This document shows, one piece after another, positions 51,851 through 61,402 of a stretch of DNA of 64,000 nucleotides. Location: contig JALEKN010000035.1 of NCBI GenBank assembly GCA_022769125.1, positions 62,001 through 126,000 on the forward strand, written 5' to 3'. Under the pieces are notes generated by a model, which was given only the letters and a program-made list of their open reading frames with translations, made no database searches and was not told where the DNA came from. Numbering within the stretch: the stretch's first letter is position 1; every line of letters starts with the position of its first letter. The DNA comes from Agathobacter sp. GTDB taxonomy: Bacteria; Bacillota; Clostridia; Lachnospirales; Lachnospiraceae. Position numbers and translations under genes: made by a program.

Positions 51851-53668
51851 GGGAAAGCTATCCTTTAGACATAATGCGCCCCATCCTGTTGCGGGATTGG
51901 GATAGAACGGAAAAGCTGGAAGTGTACGTGCACCTTTGCGCAGGTATGCTTTCAGCTTTTCGCCGTATAGAAACGGATCATTTGCGTCAATGATGCCCCA
52001 CTGCATCATGCAGGCACAGCAACCGGTCACAAACGGTGTTGCCATGGAAGTGCCCGTCCGCTCGGTATATCCACCACCTGGTGCGCATGAAGTGATTTCT
52101 ACACCCGGTGCAACGAGATCCGGCTTTAACTGATTTGTCCCCCAGGTATTTCCACGACCGGAAAATGCAGCCAGCTGGTCAGTGGCAGAGTCGTAGGCCC
52201 CAACTGTAATCGCAGCATTTGCAGTAGAAGGGATTGTGAGGGTTGTAGGTACGGTGGGAGTGAGAAAACGGGTTCCACTGTTGCGGACAGCGGAGGCGGG
52301 CATCCACATCTCCCATGTTCCATTCTGGATTGTGCGGGGAATCAAGGTGATAGTCCAGACCCCGGTATCAAGGTAGTCAAGATCCGGTGTAAAGTCCATA
52401 TAGATTTCCTGAAAAATGCTATAAGGCGAGGGCTCTCCATAATTGACCAGCACATTTGTGCGTCCGAGCAGGTGCCTTGATATGCCGGAACGGGGCGAAA
52501 GAAGGAAGGAACTCCCGGGAGTCGGCCCGGATACGGAAATTAAAAGGTCATCCTCATATGCCTTCCAAAGCTGAATGCTTAGGGTTGTACTGTAATCGCT
52601 GATCGCAAATTCCACAGTCTGGGACTGACCGGAAAGCAGCATTCCTCCGGTGTGCCCATCTCCGGCTCCCTCATTCCCGCTGCCGACTGAAATACTGCAT
52701 TGGTTCTGGGCGGCCGCGAAGTTCAGATAAGTTTCCAAAAGCGATGTGCCGCTATGAGAACCATATGTATTCCCAAAGCTTAAATTGAGGGCGAGCGGCA
52801 TTTGCAGGCGGAGACTCTCGCGGATGCAGAAATCAATGGCGCGCATAAGCTGGGTAGTGCTCGGAAAACCAAGCGAATATGGTGCCCCAAGCTTTACAAC
52901 AAGAAGCGATGATTCATAGGCAACACCGCGGAACAGACCGGCAGAAGCGCTGCCATTTCCGGCGGCAATTCCGGCAACGTGCGTGCCGTGACCGGATGTG
53001 TCCACACTCGGACACAGAGCAAAGCGTTCTTCCGGAGTGGCAGCAAGTATGGCGGAGTTGATCGTATCAGATGTATATATGGCGGATGGAGCGGGGGAGA
53101 CTGCTTCACCGGATACAGGTGGATCAAGCGTCTGGTCCCAAAGTGTCACGATTCTGGTAGAACCATCCGGATTGCGGAAATCCGGATGCATATAGTCAAT
53201 GCCGGAATCAATGATGCCGACTAAGACACCTTTTCCGGAATAGGCAGTCGGATTGGACGCCTGAATGGATGAGATGCAGGACACCCTTTCGGCATCATAT
53301 ACTTCGAAAAACAGAGCGTTAGGTTTTTCAACATAGATGATATTAGGCAGTGCAGAGATCGCATCAATCAGCAAAGCCGGAACATAAAGAATCGCATATC
53401 CTCCGAGCAGTTCATAATAAGTGATGGGTGGAAATGGAAGCAGGGATTCTTTCAAATTTCCTGTATAGCGGACAATGATTTCCCAGATGTTGGAAGCGGG
53501 AGAGTAGCCGAAGGAGAGATTGGCAGATCTTTCAAGTTCCGTGGGGGTTGCACCTAGTGCAGTCTGAAAGGAGGTTTCCAGTTTCTGATTTCGAGAAGGT
53601 GGCATAGACGCCTCGATATATGTTTTTTGTATCTTATGCGAAGAATCTTTGTATTTTGATAAAAACAT
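51845..53668 (-). CDS. S8 family subtilisin-like serine peptidase, Csp (germination protease)-like architecture
   Basis: VGIIDSGIDYMHPDFR, DTSGHGTHVAGIAAG and GTSMATPFVTG with an inserted jellyroll-like segment; full triad present. Confidence 0.87.
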   Translation of the reverse strand: MFLSKYKDSSHKIQKTYIEASMPPSRNQKLETSFQTALGATPTELERSANLSFGYSPASNIWEIIVRYTGNLKESLLPFPPITYYELLGGYAILYVPALLIDAISALPNIIYVEKPNALFFEVYDAERVSCISSIQASNPTAYSGKGVLVGIIDSGIDYMHPDFRNPDGSTRIVTLWDQTLDPPVSGEAVSPAPSAIYTSDTINSAILAATPEERFALCPSVDTSGHGTHVAGIAAGNGSASAGLFRGVAYESSLLVVKLGAPYSLGFPSTTQLMRAIDFCIRESLRLQMPLALNLSFGNTYGSHSGTSLLETYLNFAAAQNQCSISVGSGNEGAGDGHTGGMLLSGQSQTVEFAISDYSTTLSIQLWKAYEDDLLISVSGPTPGSSFLLSPRSGISRHLLGRTNVLVNYGEPSPYSIFQEIYMDFTPDLDYLDTGVWTITLIPRTIQNGTWEMWMPASAVRNSGTRFLTPTVPTTLTIPSTANAAITVGAYDSATDQLAAFSGRGNTWGTNQLKPDLVAPGVEITSCAPGGGYTERTGTSMATPFVTGCCACMMQWGIIDANDPFLYGEKLKAYLRKGARTLPAFPFYPNPATGWGALCLKDSFPL

Positions 53669-53769
53669 GAGTAGAAATAGCCGGAAAAATATTGTAGAAT
53701 ATGTGAAAAAGATAACAATGTTGTAAGCTGCCCGAGGGGCGCTGTTTTATGAAGAGAAAAGGGGAGAGT

Positions 53770-55224
53770 ATGTACGCTGACGAGAACGTAATCAAAATCA
53801 AACACGAAGTACTTTACGAAGTTGCCAGACTCGCATTTGCAGGTGAACTGAAAGAAAAGAGAGAGAGCATCCAATATGATCTGATCAAGGGACCGAACCC
53901 GAAGTTCCGCTGCTGTATCTACAAGGAGCGCGAGATCATCCGTCAGAGAGTATCTCTTACAGAGGGAAATACCCTGTATGGAAACGATGAGAATAATATC
54001 ATCCAGGTTATCCACTCTGCATGTGAGGACTGCCCGATCTCTGCTTATACCGTAACTGAGAACTGTCAGAACTGTCTGGGCAAGGCCTGCATCAATGCCT
54101 GCAAATTTGGTGCGATCGAGCCGGGACGCCATCGCTCCCATATTGACCCACAGAAGTGTAAGGAGTGTGGTAAGTGTGCACAGGCATGTCCGTACAACGC
54201 AATCGCACATCTGGTACGTCCGTGCAAGAACAGCTGTCCGGTAGATGCACTTACTTATGATGAGAATGGTATTTCTGTTATCGATGAGAAGAAGTGTATC
54301 CGTTGCGGAAAGTGCATCCATAGCTGCCCGTTCGGAGCCATCGGCTCAAAGACCTTTATTGTAGATGTCATCGAGGCATTAAAGTCTGACCGCCCGGTAT
54401 ATGCAATGATCGCACCGGCAACAGAAGGACAGTTCGGACCAAACATTACCATGAACAGCTGGAAGAAGGCAATGAAAGCGATCGGATTTAACGGCTGTAT
54501 CGAGGTTGGTCTCGGAGGCGATATGACTGCGGCAAGCGAGGCAGAGGAATGGGTAGAGGCATATAAGGAAGGCAAAAAGAAAGTAACTTCCTGCTGTCCG
54601 GCATTCGTAAATATGGTTCGCAGACATTATCCGCAGCTTGCAGATAATATTTCAACGACAATCTCCCCGATGTGTGCGGTATCAAGATTGGTAAAGGCAC
54701 AGAATCCGGATGCAATCACCGTATTTATCGGACCATGTATCGCAAAGAAATCTGAGGTACTTGACCAGAAGATCGAGGACAATGCAGATTATGTACTGAC
54801 ATACAGCGAGATTCGTGCAATGATGCGTGCAAAGGACGTACAGCTTGAGCCAGACAGTACTTCTTACCAGGAGGCATCTGTATTCGGTAAACGCTTCGCA
54901 AATGCAGGCGGTGTAACTGCAGCGGTTGTTGAAAGTATGAAAGAGATGAATGCAGAATGTGATGCAAAGGTCTGCAAGGCAAACGGAGCAGCGGAGTGTA
55001 AGAAGGCTCTTCTTCTTATGAAGGTCGGCAAGCTCCCGGAGGACTTCATCGAGGGAATGGTATGTGACGGCGGCTGTGTTGGCGGACCAAGCTCATACAA
55101 CGATATGATCTCCACCAAGAAGTTCCGTGATGACCTTATCTCACAGGCGGATGACAGAACAATCCTTGGCAATTTAAAAGAATATCACATGGATACCTTC
55201 TCTATGCACAGAGAGGAAGAGTAA
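53770..55224 (+). CDS. Monomeric [FeFe] hydrogenase, group-B-like, with ferredoxin-type clusters
   Basis: CKECGKCAQACPYNAI and CIRCGKCIHSCPFGAI; H-cluster motifs TSCCPAFV, IGPCIAKK and EGMVCDGGCVGGP. Start moved from 53749. Confidence 0.92.
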   Translation: MYADENVIKIKHEVLYEVARLAFAGELKEKRESIQYDLIKGPNPKFRCCIYKEREIIRQRVSLTEGNTLYGNDENNIIQVIHSACEDCPISAYTVTENCQNCLGKACINACKFGAIEPGRHRSHIDPQKCKECGKCAQACPYNAIAHLVRPCKNSCPVDALTYDENGISVIDEKKCIRCGKCIHSCPFGAIGSKTFIVDVIEALKSDRPVYAMIAPATEGQFGPNITMNSWKKAMKAIGFNGCIEVGLGGDMTAASEAEEWVEAYKEGKKKVTSCCPAFVNMVRRHYPQLADNISTTISPMCAVSRLVKAQNPDAITVFIGPCIAKKSEVLDQKIEDNADYVLTYSEIRAMMRAKDVQLEPDSTSYQEASVFGKRFANAGGVTAAVVESMKEMNAECDAKVCKANGAAECKKALLLMKVGKLPEDFIEGMVCDGGCVGGPSSYNDMISTKKFRDDLISQADDRTILGNLKEYHMDTFSMHREEE

Positions 55225-55254
55225 TCAGCTTATTTCAAAGGTTCTTAAAGCAAG

Positions 55255-55288
55255 AAAAAAACACACTGCATATGCAGTGTGTTTTTTT
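55255..55288. terminator. Bidirectional terminator with a perfect 22-nt palindrome ACACACTGCATATGCAGTGTGT flanked by A and T runs
   Basis: Direct reading between the convergent hydrogenase and csp genes. Confidence 0.88.
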
Positions 55289-55385
55289 TAATCTCGGTAT
55301 TCCATTATCTTATTTCTAAATAAAGCTATATTTCTATATTATTACTAAGAAAAAGGTACATAGAAACTAGATTAAGATGCCGCAA

Positions 55386-55589
55386 TTATTTAACAACTAC
55401 GACGTTGGTTGCCTGAGGACCCTTAGCACCGTCAGTGATTTCGTACTCAACTGCTGCGCCCTCTTCCAAAGACTTGAATCCTTCCATCTGAAGTCCAGAG
55501 TAATGTACGAATACATCCTTTCCGTCTTCTCCGGTGATGAATCCATAACCCTTCTGGTTATTGAACCACTTTACTGTACCTTTGTTCAT
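55386..55589 (-). CDS. Cold-shock protein
   Basis: [33 protein letters not shown]; start moved from 55604. Confidence 0.96.
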   Translation of the reverse strand: MNKGTVKWFNNQKGYGFITGEDGKDVFVHYSGLQMEGFKSLEEGAAVEYEITDGAKGPQATNVVVVK

Positions 55590-55715
55590 CGAAAGTACCT
55601 CCAATAAATATAATGTTGCATCTGCAACTAGGGATAGAATAGCATACCAAAATCTAAAAGTAAAGCGGAATTTAGCGCTCTTTTACGAGAAAATAGCACT
55701 ATATTCGGAAAAATA

Positions 55716-56219
55716 TCAGAGCTCCTCAAATGAAATCTGATGCTGGTTCAAAAAGCGCTTCATCAGCTTGTCCCATTCCGCATCTAAGCTCTTATCGGTA
55801 GAAAAAATGCGGTAGGAGATTCCAGTAGTAAGCGTCAGTATCTGATTCTGGAACTTGAGGTTGAAAAAGATGCCGGACAGATCGGACTCCGTATAATTGC
55901 TGCCGACCGCGGCAAGTGTCTTGCGCAGATTCTCCGGGGACAGGCAGAAAACGAAACGAAAGGCAGATGGCGCCTTTTTTCCTTTGATCAGATCAAAGCA
56001 GTTTCCCCGGAGCATAGAAAATGGCAGCATGGAATAGCCGTTTAACTGCAATTCTTCAAGCTCATTCTCTGTGTAGAATTCTTTGGTGATATGTCCATCT
56101 ATAATATATGTTGCGGCTCCTGTAATAACAGCTTCCTGTAGCAGAAAATGGTCAAAAGTGTCTGTCTTTAAAAAGGTGTTCATAAAATTCTTTAAATCTG
56201 TCAGTTGCAACGCTATCAT
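55716..56219 (-). CDS. Conserved hypothetical protein (possibly DUF5721-like)
   Basis: MIALQLTDLKNFMNTFLKTDTFDHFLLQEAVITGAATYIIDG; intact ORF with its own intergenic spaces; family name is from memory. Confidence 0.6.
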   Translation of the reverse strand: MIALQLTDLKNFMNTFLKTDTFDHFLLQEAVITGAATYIIDGHITKEFYTENELEELQLNGYSMLPFSMLRGNCFDLIKGKKAPSAFRFVFCLSPENLRKTLAAVGSNYTESDLSGIFFNLKFQNQILTLTTGISYRIFSTDKSLDAEWDKLMKRFLNQHQISFEEL

Positions 56220-56454
56220 AATTTCCCCCGCATATCATTTCCTATATGTTCCCTATTTTATATCCTGCCTAAAATGCGGTCAAGCAGCAATTGTTTTTTC
56301 CTCCGAATTAGCGTAAGATGTTACTAAAAGAAAAATTGCAACGCACTCAAAGCCTATAAGTGCTGGAAACTGCAAAGAACATCGTGGCACATGATGGTTA
56401 TGGATGTGTTGCAAATTGTCTATAAGAAATATCAGGCTAAAGGAGAAAGACAAG

Positions 56455-57771
56455 ATGAGACAGGATTGTTTGATCGAGACGCTAAAGAGAGGAGTATCCC
56501 CATTTGAAACAGTGGAAGCGGGTAAGGAACGACTGCTGGAGAATGGATTTACGGAGTTAAATTATGGCATGCAGTGGAAGCTTGTTCCGGGAGGAAAGTA
56601 TGTTGTGAACCATCACGGAACAACATTGTTTGCATTTACAATAGGAAGCAATATCAAAGAGACGATAGCATCAAAAAGAACCGGAGAGCCGTCGGATATG
56701 CCACTTCGGATGGCCGCTGCACATACGGATTATCCATGCCTGCGCATTAAGCCGAATGCGGATTTTAAGACGGATGTATACGCACAGGTGAATGTGGAGG
56801 TGTATGGTGGACCAATTTTAAATACATGGTTTGACCGCCCACTCGGATTAGCCGGAAGAGTTATGGTAAAGAGTGGGAATGTTTTGGCACCGAGGACGAT
56901 TTTGTACCGTTCAAAAAAGCCACTTATGATCGTGCCAAACCTTGCAATCCATATGAACCGCGATGTGAATAAGGGGGTCGAGATCAATAACCAGGTCGAT
57001 CTGATGCCGGTTGTGGATCTGCTTTTGCAGGAGGAGACTAGCACGGATTATTTCTTAAGCTATCTGGCAGAAGAACTTTCTGTGAAAAAAGAGGATATTT
57101 TAGACTTTGAACTGAACACCTATATTATGGAAGAACCTCAGTATGTCGGCTGCAAAGATACGATGCTCTCTGCACCGCGGCTTGACAATCAGACCTCGGT
57201 ATGCGCGCTTTTATCCGCGATCATCGATGCAGAACGTGAGGGCGGAGTGAACCTGATCGCATTGTTTGACCATGAGGAGATCGGCAATACATCAAAGCAG
57301 GGGGCGGCCTCTATTCTGTTACATGATATGGTACATCGGATTTTTAAGAACCTTGGAGCAGACGAAGAAATGACAGAGCAGGTCATCTATCAGGCAATGC
57401 TGTTGTCTGTGGATGTGGCACACGGGCTTCATCCAAATAAGGCAGGCAAGATGGACATCACAAACCACCCGGTTCTGGGGAAGGGATTCTGTATCAAGCA
57501 GGCCTGCTCGCAGTCTTATGCAACGGATGCAGAGGCAATCTCTATTTTCCGGCAGATCTGTGACAGTAAAAAGATTCCATATCAGATTTTTGTCAACCGT
57601 TCAGATGTGAGAGGAGGAGGGACACTGGGCTCTGTGGCATCGACACTCCTTCCGGTCAAGACGGTGGATATTGGAATCCCGCTTTTATCCATGCACTCTG
57701 CAAGAGAGCTTATGGGTGCGGCGGATATTGACGCACTTACGGATGCGGTCAGCACATTCTTTACGTTATAG
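56455..57771 (+). CDS. M18 family aminopeptidase
   Basis: RMAAAHTDYPCLRIKPNADF; ALFDHEEIGNTSKQGAAS; GGTLGSVAST; start moved from 56404. Confidence 0.94.
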   Translation: MRQDCLIETLKRGVSPFETVEAGKERLLENGFTELNYGMQWKLVPGGKYVVNHHGTTLFAFTIGSNIKETIASKRTGEPSDMPLRMAAAHTDYPCLRIKPNADFKTDVYAQVNVEVYGGPILNTWFDRPLGLAGRVMVKSGNVLAPRTILYRSKKPLMIVPNLAIHMNRDVNKGVEINNQVDLMPVVDLLLQEETSTDYFLSYLAEELSVKKEDILDFELNTYIMEEPQYVGCKDTMLSAPRLDNQTSVCALLSAIIDAEREGGVNLIALFDHEEIGNTSKQGAASILLHDMVHRIFKNLGADEEMTEQVIYQAMLLSVDVAHGLHPNKAGKMDITNHPVLGKGFCIKQACSQSYATDAEAISIFRQICDSKKIPYQIFVNRSDVRGGGTLGSVASTLLPVKTVDIGIPLLSMHSARELMGAADIDALTDAVSTFFTL

Positions 57772-57804
57772 GAAAATTCTTTTCCAATAAGGCTGTCTGT
57801 CTGG

Positions 57805-57839
57805 AAAAACGAAAACGGTTGTACTAATTTCGTTTTTCT
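57805..57839 (+). terminator. Probable terminator after the M18 aminopeptidase gene
   Basis: AAAAACGAAA-cggttgtactaa-TTTCGTTTTT-ctc. Confidence 0.6.
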
Positions 57840-57913
57840 CTTTACAAGTATGGGTTTTCATGTTAATGTAATGTAGTAATAAAAACTACGTTTGATGGAA
57901 AAGGAAACATACT

Positions 57914-58753
57914 ATGTATAAAATTGTCATTGACAGTTGTGGAGAATTAACAGAAGAGTTAAAGGCAGACGGACATTTTTGTAATGTGCCGCTGGAACTT
58001 GATATAGACGGAACAAAGATTGTTGACGATGAGACATTTAACCAGGCAGATTTCCTGGAAAGAGTACGCCATAGCCATAAAGGCCCACATTCCGCGTGTC
58101 CATCCCCGGAACGCTATATGCACGCATACGAAGGAGAAGCTGAAAATATTTATGTTGTCACACTTTCTGCGAAGCTGAGCGGTTCCTACAATAGTGCAAT
58201 GGTTGCAGTATCCATGTACGAGGAAGAACACAACGAAAAGAAGAACATTTATGTGTTTAACTCCAAGTCGGCATCTATCGGTGAGACCCTGATCGGGATG
58301 AAAATACAGGAGCTTGAGGAAGCCGGAGTACCATTTGCTGAGGTTTGCAAGCAGACGGAAAGCTATATTGATGAGATAAATACATTCTTTGTGCTCGAGA
58401 CACTTGAAACGCTTCGCAAGGCCGGCCGTCTTAGCAATTTCAAGGCATTGGTCGCAAACACGCTGAATATCAAGCCGGTGATGGGGTCCACAGATGAAGG
58501 TTCCATCCAGCAGCTTGGCCAGGCGAGAGGAATGAAGAAGGCACTTGCAAAGATGGTTGAGGATATGCTTGCCAAGACCAAGCGGTACGAGGAAAAAGTA
58601 CTTGCAATCGCTCATTGCAACTGCCCGGAACGGGCGCAGCTTGTGAAGGAGAGCATTGAGCGAGTGGCACATTTTAAGAAGATACTTATTGTTGATACAG
58701 CTGGTGTGTCCAGTATGTATGCAAATGACGGCGGTGTTATTTTAGCTGTCTGA
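57914..58753 (+). CDS. DegV family fatty-acid-binding protein
   Basis: KIVIDSCGELTEEL; VVTLSAKLSGSYNSAMVA; ETLRKAGRLSNFKALVANTLNIKPVM. Confidence 0.93.
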   Translation: MYKIVIDSCGELTEELKADGHFCNVPLELDIDGTKIVDDETFNQADFLERVRHSHKGPHSACPSPERYMHAYEGEAENIYVVTLSAKLSGSYNSAMVAVSMYEEEHNEKKNIYVFNSKSASIGETLIGMKIQELEEAGVPFAEVCKQTESYIDEINTFFVLETLETLRKAGRLSNFKALVANTLNIKPVMGSTDEGSIQQLGQARGMKKALAKMVEDMLAKTKRYEEKVLAIAHCNCPERAQLVKESIERVAHFKKILIVDTAGVSSMYANDGGVILAV

Positions 58754-58772
58754 CCCAATACACGATTTCATT

Positions 58773-58816
58773 AAGACCTCCCGATGTCTGCACATGCATA
58801 CCGGGAGGTCTTTTAG
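58773..58816 (+). terminator. Rho-independent terminator
   Basis: aagacctccc...gggaggtctttt. Confidence 0.75.
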
Positions 58817-58822
58817 GAGTTT

Positions 58823-60079
58823 ATGATGAAAAATTACACATACGATGAAGTACAACAAAAAATAAATCATGCAAGTACTTTTGGCAGCCTGCCGGGAGTA
58901 GAGATAAGCAGGATCATGCTTGAAAAGCTCGGGCATCCGGAGAGGGGCATTCCGTTTGTACATGTGGCAGGAACAAACGGAAAGGGATCGGTTTGTGCAT
59001 TCCTAAGCCGCATTCTGATTGAGGGAGGATGGAAGGTTGGAACATTTACATCCCCACATCTGATCGATTTTGAGGAGCGGATAACGGTAAACGGGGTGCA
59101 GATTCCGAAAGCGGATGTGACAAGACTTGGAAATGAAGTCCTGGATCTGCAGCTTGACATCCAGCCAACGATGTTTGATTACTGTATGGCAATCGCACTT
59201 TTATATTTTAAGGAGCAGCAGTGTGATATTCTGGTGATAGAGACCGGACTTGGAGGACGGCTTGACTCAACAAACGCCATTGGCATTCCGGCAGTGTCGG
59301 TTATCACAAAGATTGGGTATGACCATGTTGCAATATTGGGAAATACGTTAGGTGAAATTGCGGCAGAAAAGGCCGGCATCATCAAAAAGGGAACCTATCT
59401 TGTGATGGAGCAGCAGGAGAGGAAAGCCTTGGAGGTTTTAAAGGCAGCGGCGGAAAATATCTGTCCGGGGGACTATTCGGTCATTTCGGATGAGGATATT
59501 AAGTGGGCTAAGAATATTCCACTTAAGATCATGGGAACGCACCAGTGGGAGAATGCAGCAGCGGCAGCATTGGCAGCGAAATATTTGATCCAAAAGCTGC
59601 GTCCGGATATGGAAGGCAAAGAGCGCAGCAGGCTTATCGAGTCTGGCCTTGCACATGCATCATGGCCGGGACGTATGGAACTTTTGTCGGAAAAACCATT
59701 TTTTATGGTGGACGGTGCACATAATGGCAATGGCGTAGCGGCGCTGCTTGACAGCCTGAAGTATTTTTATCCCGGGGAGAAATTCCATTTTGTCATGGGC
59801 GTTATGGCAGATAAGGATTATGAGCAGATGGTAGAACTGCTCATTCCGGTTGCCGGCAGCTTTTCGACTGTCACACCGGAAAACCACAGGGCACTTCAGG
59901 GGCAGAAACTTGCAGAGTTTATCCGGACTTTTGGTATTCCGACAAGAAATTATGAGAAGATACAAGATGCTGTGAATGAAATCTTGCAAGATACTTCATG
60001 TAGTGAAAAAATAATTGCATTCGGTTCCCTTTATTTTGTTGGAGAATTGAAAACTATCTGGAACAAGGCAAGGTTATAG
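58823..60079 (+). CDS. folC: Bifunctional folylpolyglutamate synthase/dihydrofolate synthase
   Basis: HVAGTNGKGSVCAFL; TSPHLIDFEERITVNG; ETGLGGRLDSTNAI; DGAHNGNG. Confidence 0.94.
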   Translation: MMKNYTYDEVQQKINHASTFGSLPGVEISRIMLEKLGHPERGIPFVHVAGTNGKGSVCAFLSRILIEGGWKVGTFTSPHLIDFEERITVNGVQIPKADVTRLGNEVLDLQLDIQPTMFDYCMAIALLYFKEQQCDILVIETGLGGRLDSTNAIGIPAVSVITKIGYDHVAILGNTLGEIAAEKAGIIKKGTYLVMEQQERKALEVLKAAAENICPGDYSVISDEDIKWAKNIPLKIMGTHQWENAAAAALAAKYLIQKLRPDMEGKERSRLIESGLAHASWPGRMELLSEKPFFMVDGAHNGNGVAALLDSLKYFYPGEKFHFVMGVMADKDYEQMVELLIPVAGSFSTVTPENHRALQGQKLAEFIRTFGIPTRNYEKIQDAVNEILQDTSCSEKIIAFGSLYFVGELKTIWNKARL

Positions 60080-60187
60080 TACTCATAATTAAATTTAATA
60101 TCAAATCTGGCGGTGGAAACTAGACAAATTTTATCGATTGTACTAGAATAAACTCAATTTTAGTAATATCAGATGGAGGTAAAGATC

Positions 60188-61213
60188 ATGGAAAAAAAGA
60201 ATCTTGATTGGGCCAACCTTGGATTTGGATATACGGTAGCAGATTATCGTTATGTATCCAACTACAAAGATGGAAAGTGGGATGATGGCGCTATCATCAC
60301 AGACCCGAATGTTGTATTGAATGAGTGTGCCGGTGTATTTCAGTATGCGCAGACTGTATTTGAGGGCTTAAAGGCTTATACAACTGAGGATGGACATATC
60401 GTATGCTTCCGCCCTGACTTAAATGCAGAGCGAATGAAATCTTCCTGCGAGAGACTTGAGATGCCGGTATTTCCGGTAGAGCGCTTTATTGATGCAGTAG
60501 AAAAGGTTGTAAAGGCAAATGAGGCATGGGTTCCGCCATATGGTTCCGGTGCAACCCTTTATATCCGCCCATATATGATGGGAACGAACCCAGTTATCGG
60601 TGTTAAGCCGGCATCCGAATACCAGTTCCGTATCTTAGTTACCCCGGTAGGACCATACTTTAAGGGCGGCGCTAAGCCAATCACAATCCGTGTGTCTGAC
60701 TTCGACCGTGCGGCACCACATGGAACCGGACACATCAAGGCTGGACTTAACTACGCAATGAGCCTTCATGCAATTGTTGATGCGCATGAGCAGGGCTATG
60801 ATGAGAACATGTACCTTGATCCGGGAACAAGAACCTACGTAGAGGAGACCGGAGGAGCCAACTTCATCTTTATTACAAAGGATGGCAAGTTTGTAACACC
60901 GAAGTCCGACAGTATTCTTCCTTCCATCACACGTCGTTCACTGATGGTAGTTGCAGAGAAATACTGTGGCATGACAGTAGAGCACAGACCGGTTAAGTTC
61001 TCAGAGGTTGGAGATTTCGCAGAGTGTGGTCTTTGCGGAACCGCAGCAGTTATCTCACCAGTAGGAAAGATCGTTGACCACGGCAAGGAAATCTGCATCC
61101 CAAGCGGAATGGACGAGATGGGACCTGGCTTGAAGAAGCTGTATGACACATTGACCGGTATCCAGATGGGCAGAATTGAAGGACCGGAAGGCTGGGTTAA
61201 GGTTATTGCATAA
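60188..61213 (+). CDS. ilvE: Branched-chain amino acid aminotransferase
   Basis: LGFGYTVADYRYVSNYKDGKWDDG...QTVFEGLKAY...RPYMMGTNPVIGV...GTGHIKAGLNYA...ETGGANFIFI; RBS ggagg; start moved from 60173. Confidence 0.95.
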   Translation: MEKKNLDWANLGFGYTVADYRYVSNYKDGKWDDGAIITDPNVVLNECAGVFQYAQTVFEGLKAYTTEDGHIVCFRPDLNAERMKSSCERLEMPVFPVERFIDAVEKVVKANEAWVPPYGSGATLYIRPYMMGTNPVIGVKPASEYQFRILVTPVGPYFKGGAKPITIRVSDFDRAAPHGTGHIKAGLNYAMSLHAIVDAHEQGYDENMYLDPGTRTYVEETGGANFIFITKDGKFVTPKSDSILPSITRRSLMVVAEKYCGMTVEHRPVKFSEVGDFAECGLCGTAAVISPVGKIVDHGKEICIPSGMDEMGPGLKKLYDTLTGIQMGRIEGPEGWVKVIA

Positions 61214-61223
61214 TTAGTCTGAC

Positions 61224-61264
61224 GAAAAGAGGTTCGAATGTATATCATTTGAACCTCTTTTTTT
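61224..61264 (+). terminator. Rho-independent terminator
   Basis: aaagaggttc...tgaacctctttttttc. Confidence 0.8.
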
Positions 61265-61402
61265 CTGCAAAAAGCGCGGAATGAGTGACAGAATTCGACA
61301 TAAAATGCAAGGAAAAGAGCTGTAATATGCTTGTAAAAAGACGGAAAATAACTTACAATAAACTGTATGTTATGCAATATTGTACAGTGAGAGGAAATTT
61401 AT

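Noticed and set aside
53554-54321. 255-aa minus-strand ORF overlapping the hydrogenase gene
   Set aside because: Antisense shadow of the conserved ferredoxin-like coding region; Cys/Leu-rich translation without a recognisable family.
57959-58672. 237-aa minus-strand ORF inside the degV gene
   Set aside because: Antisense to a well-supported DegV CDS; no RBS or homology by eye.
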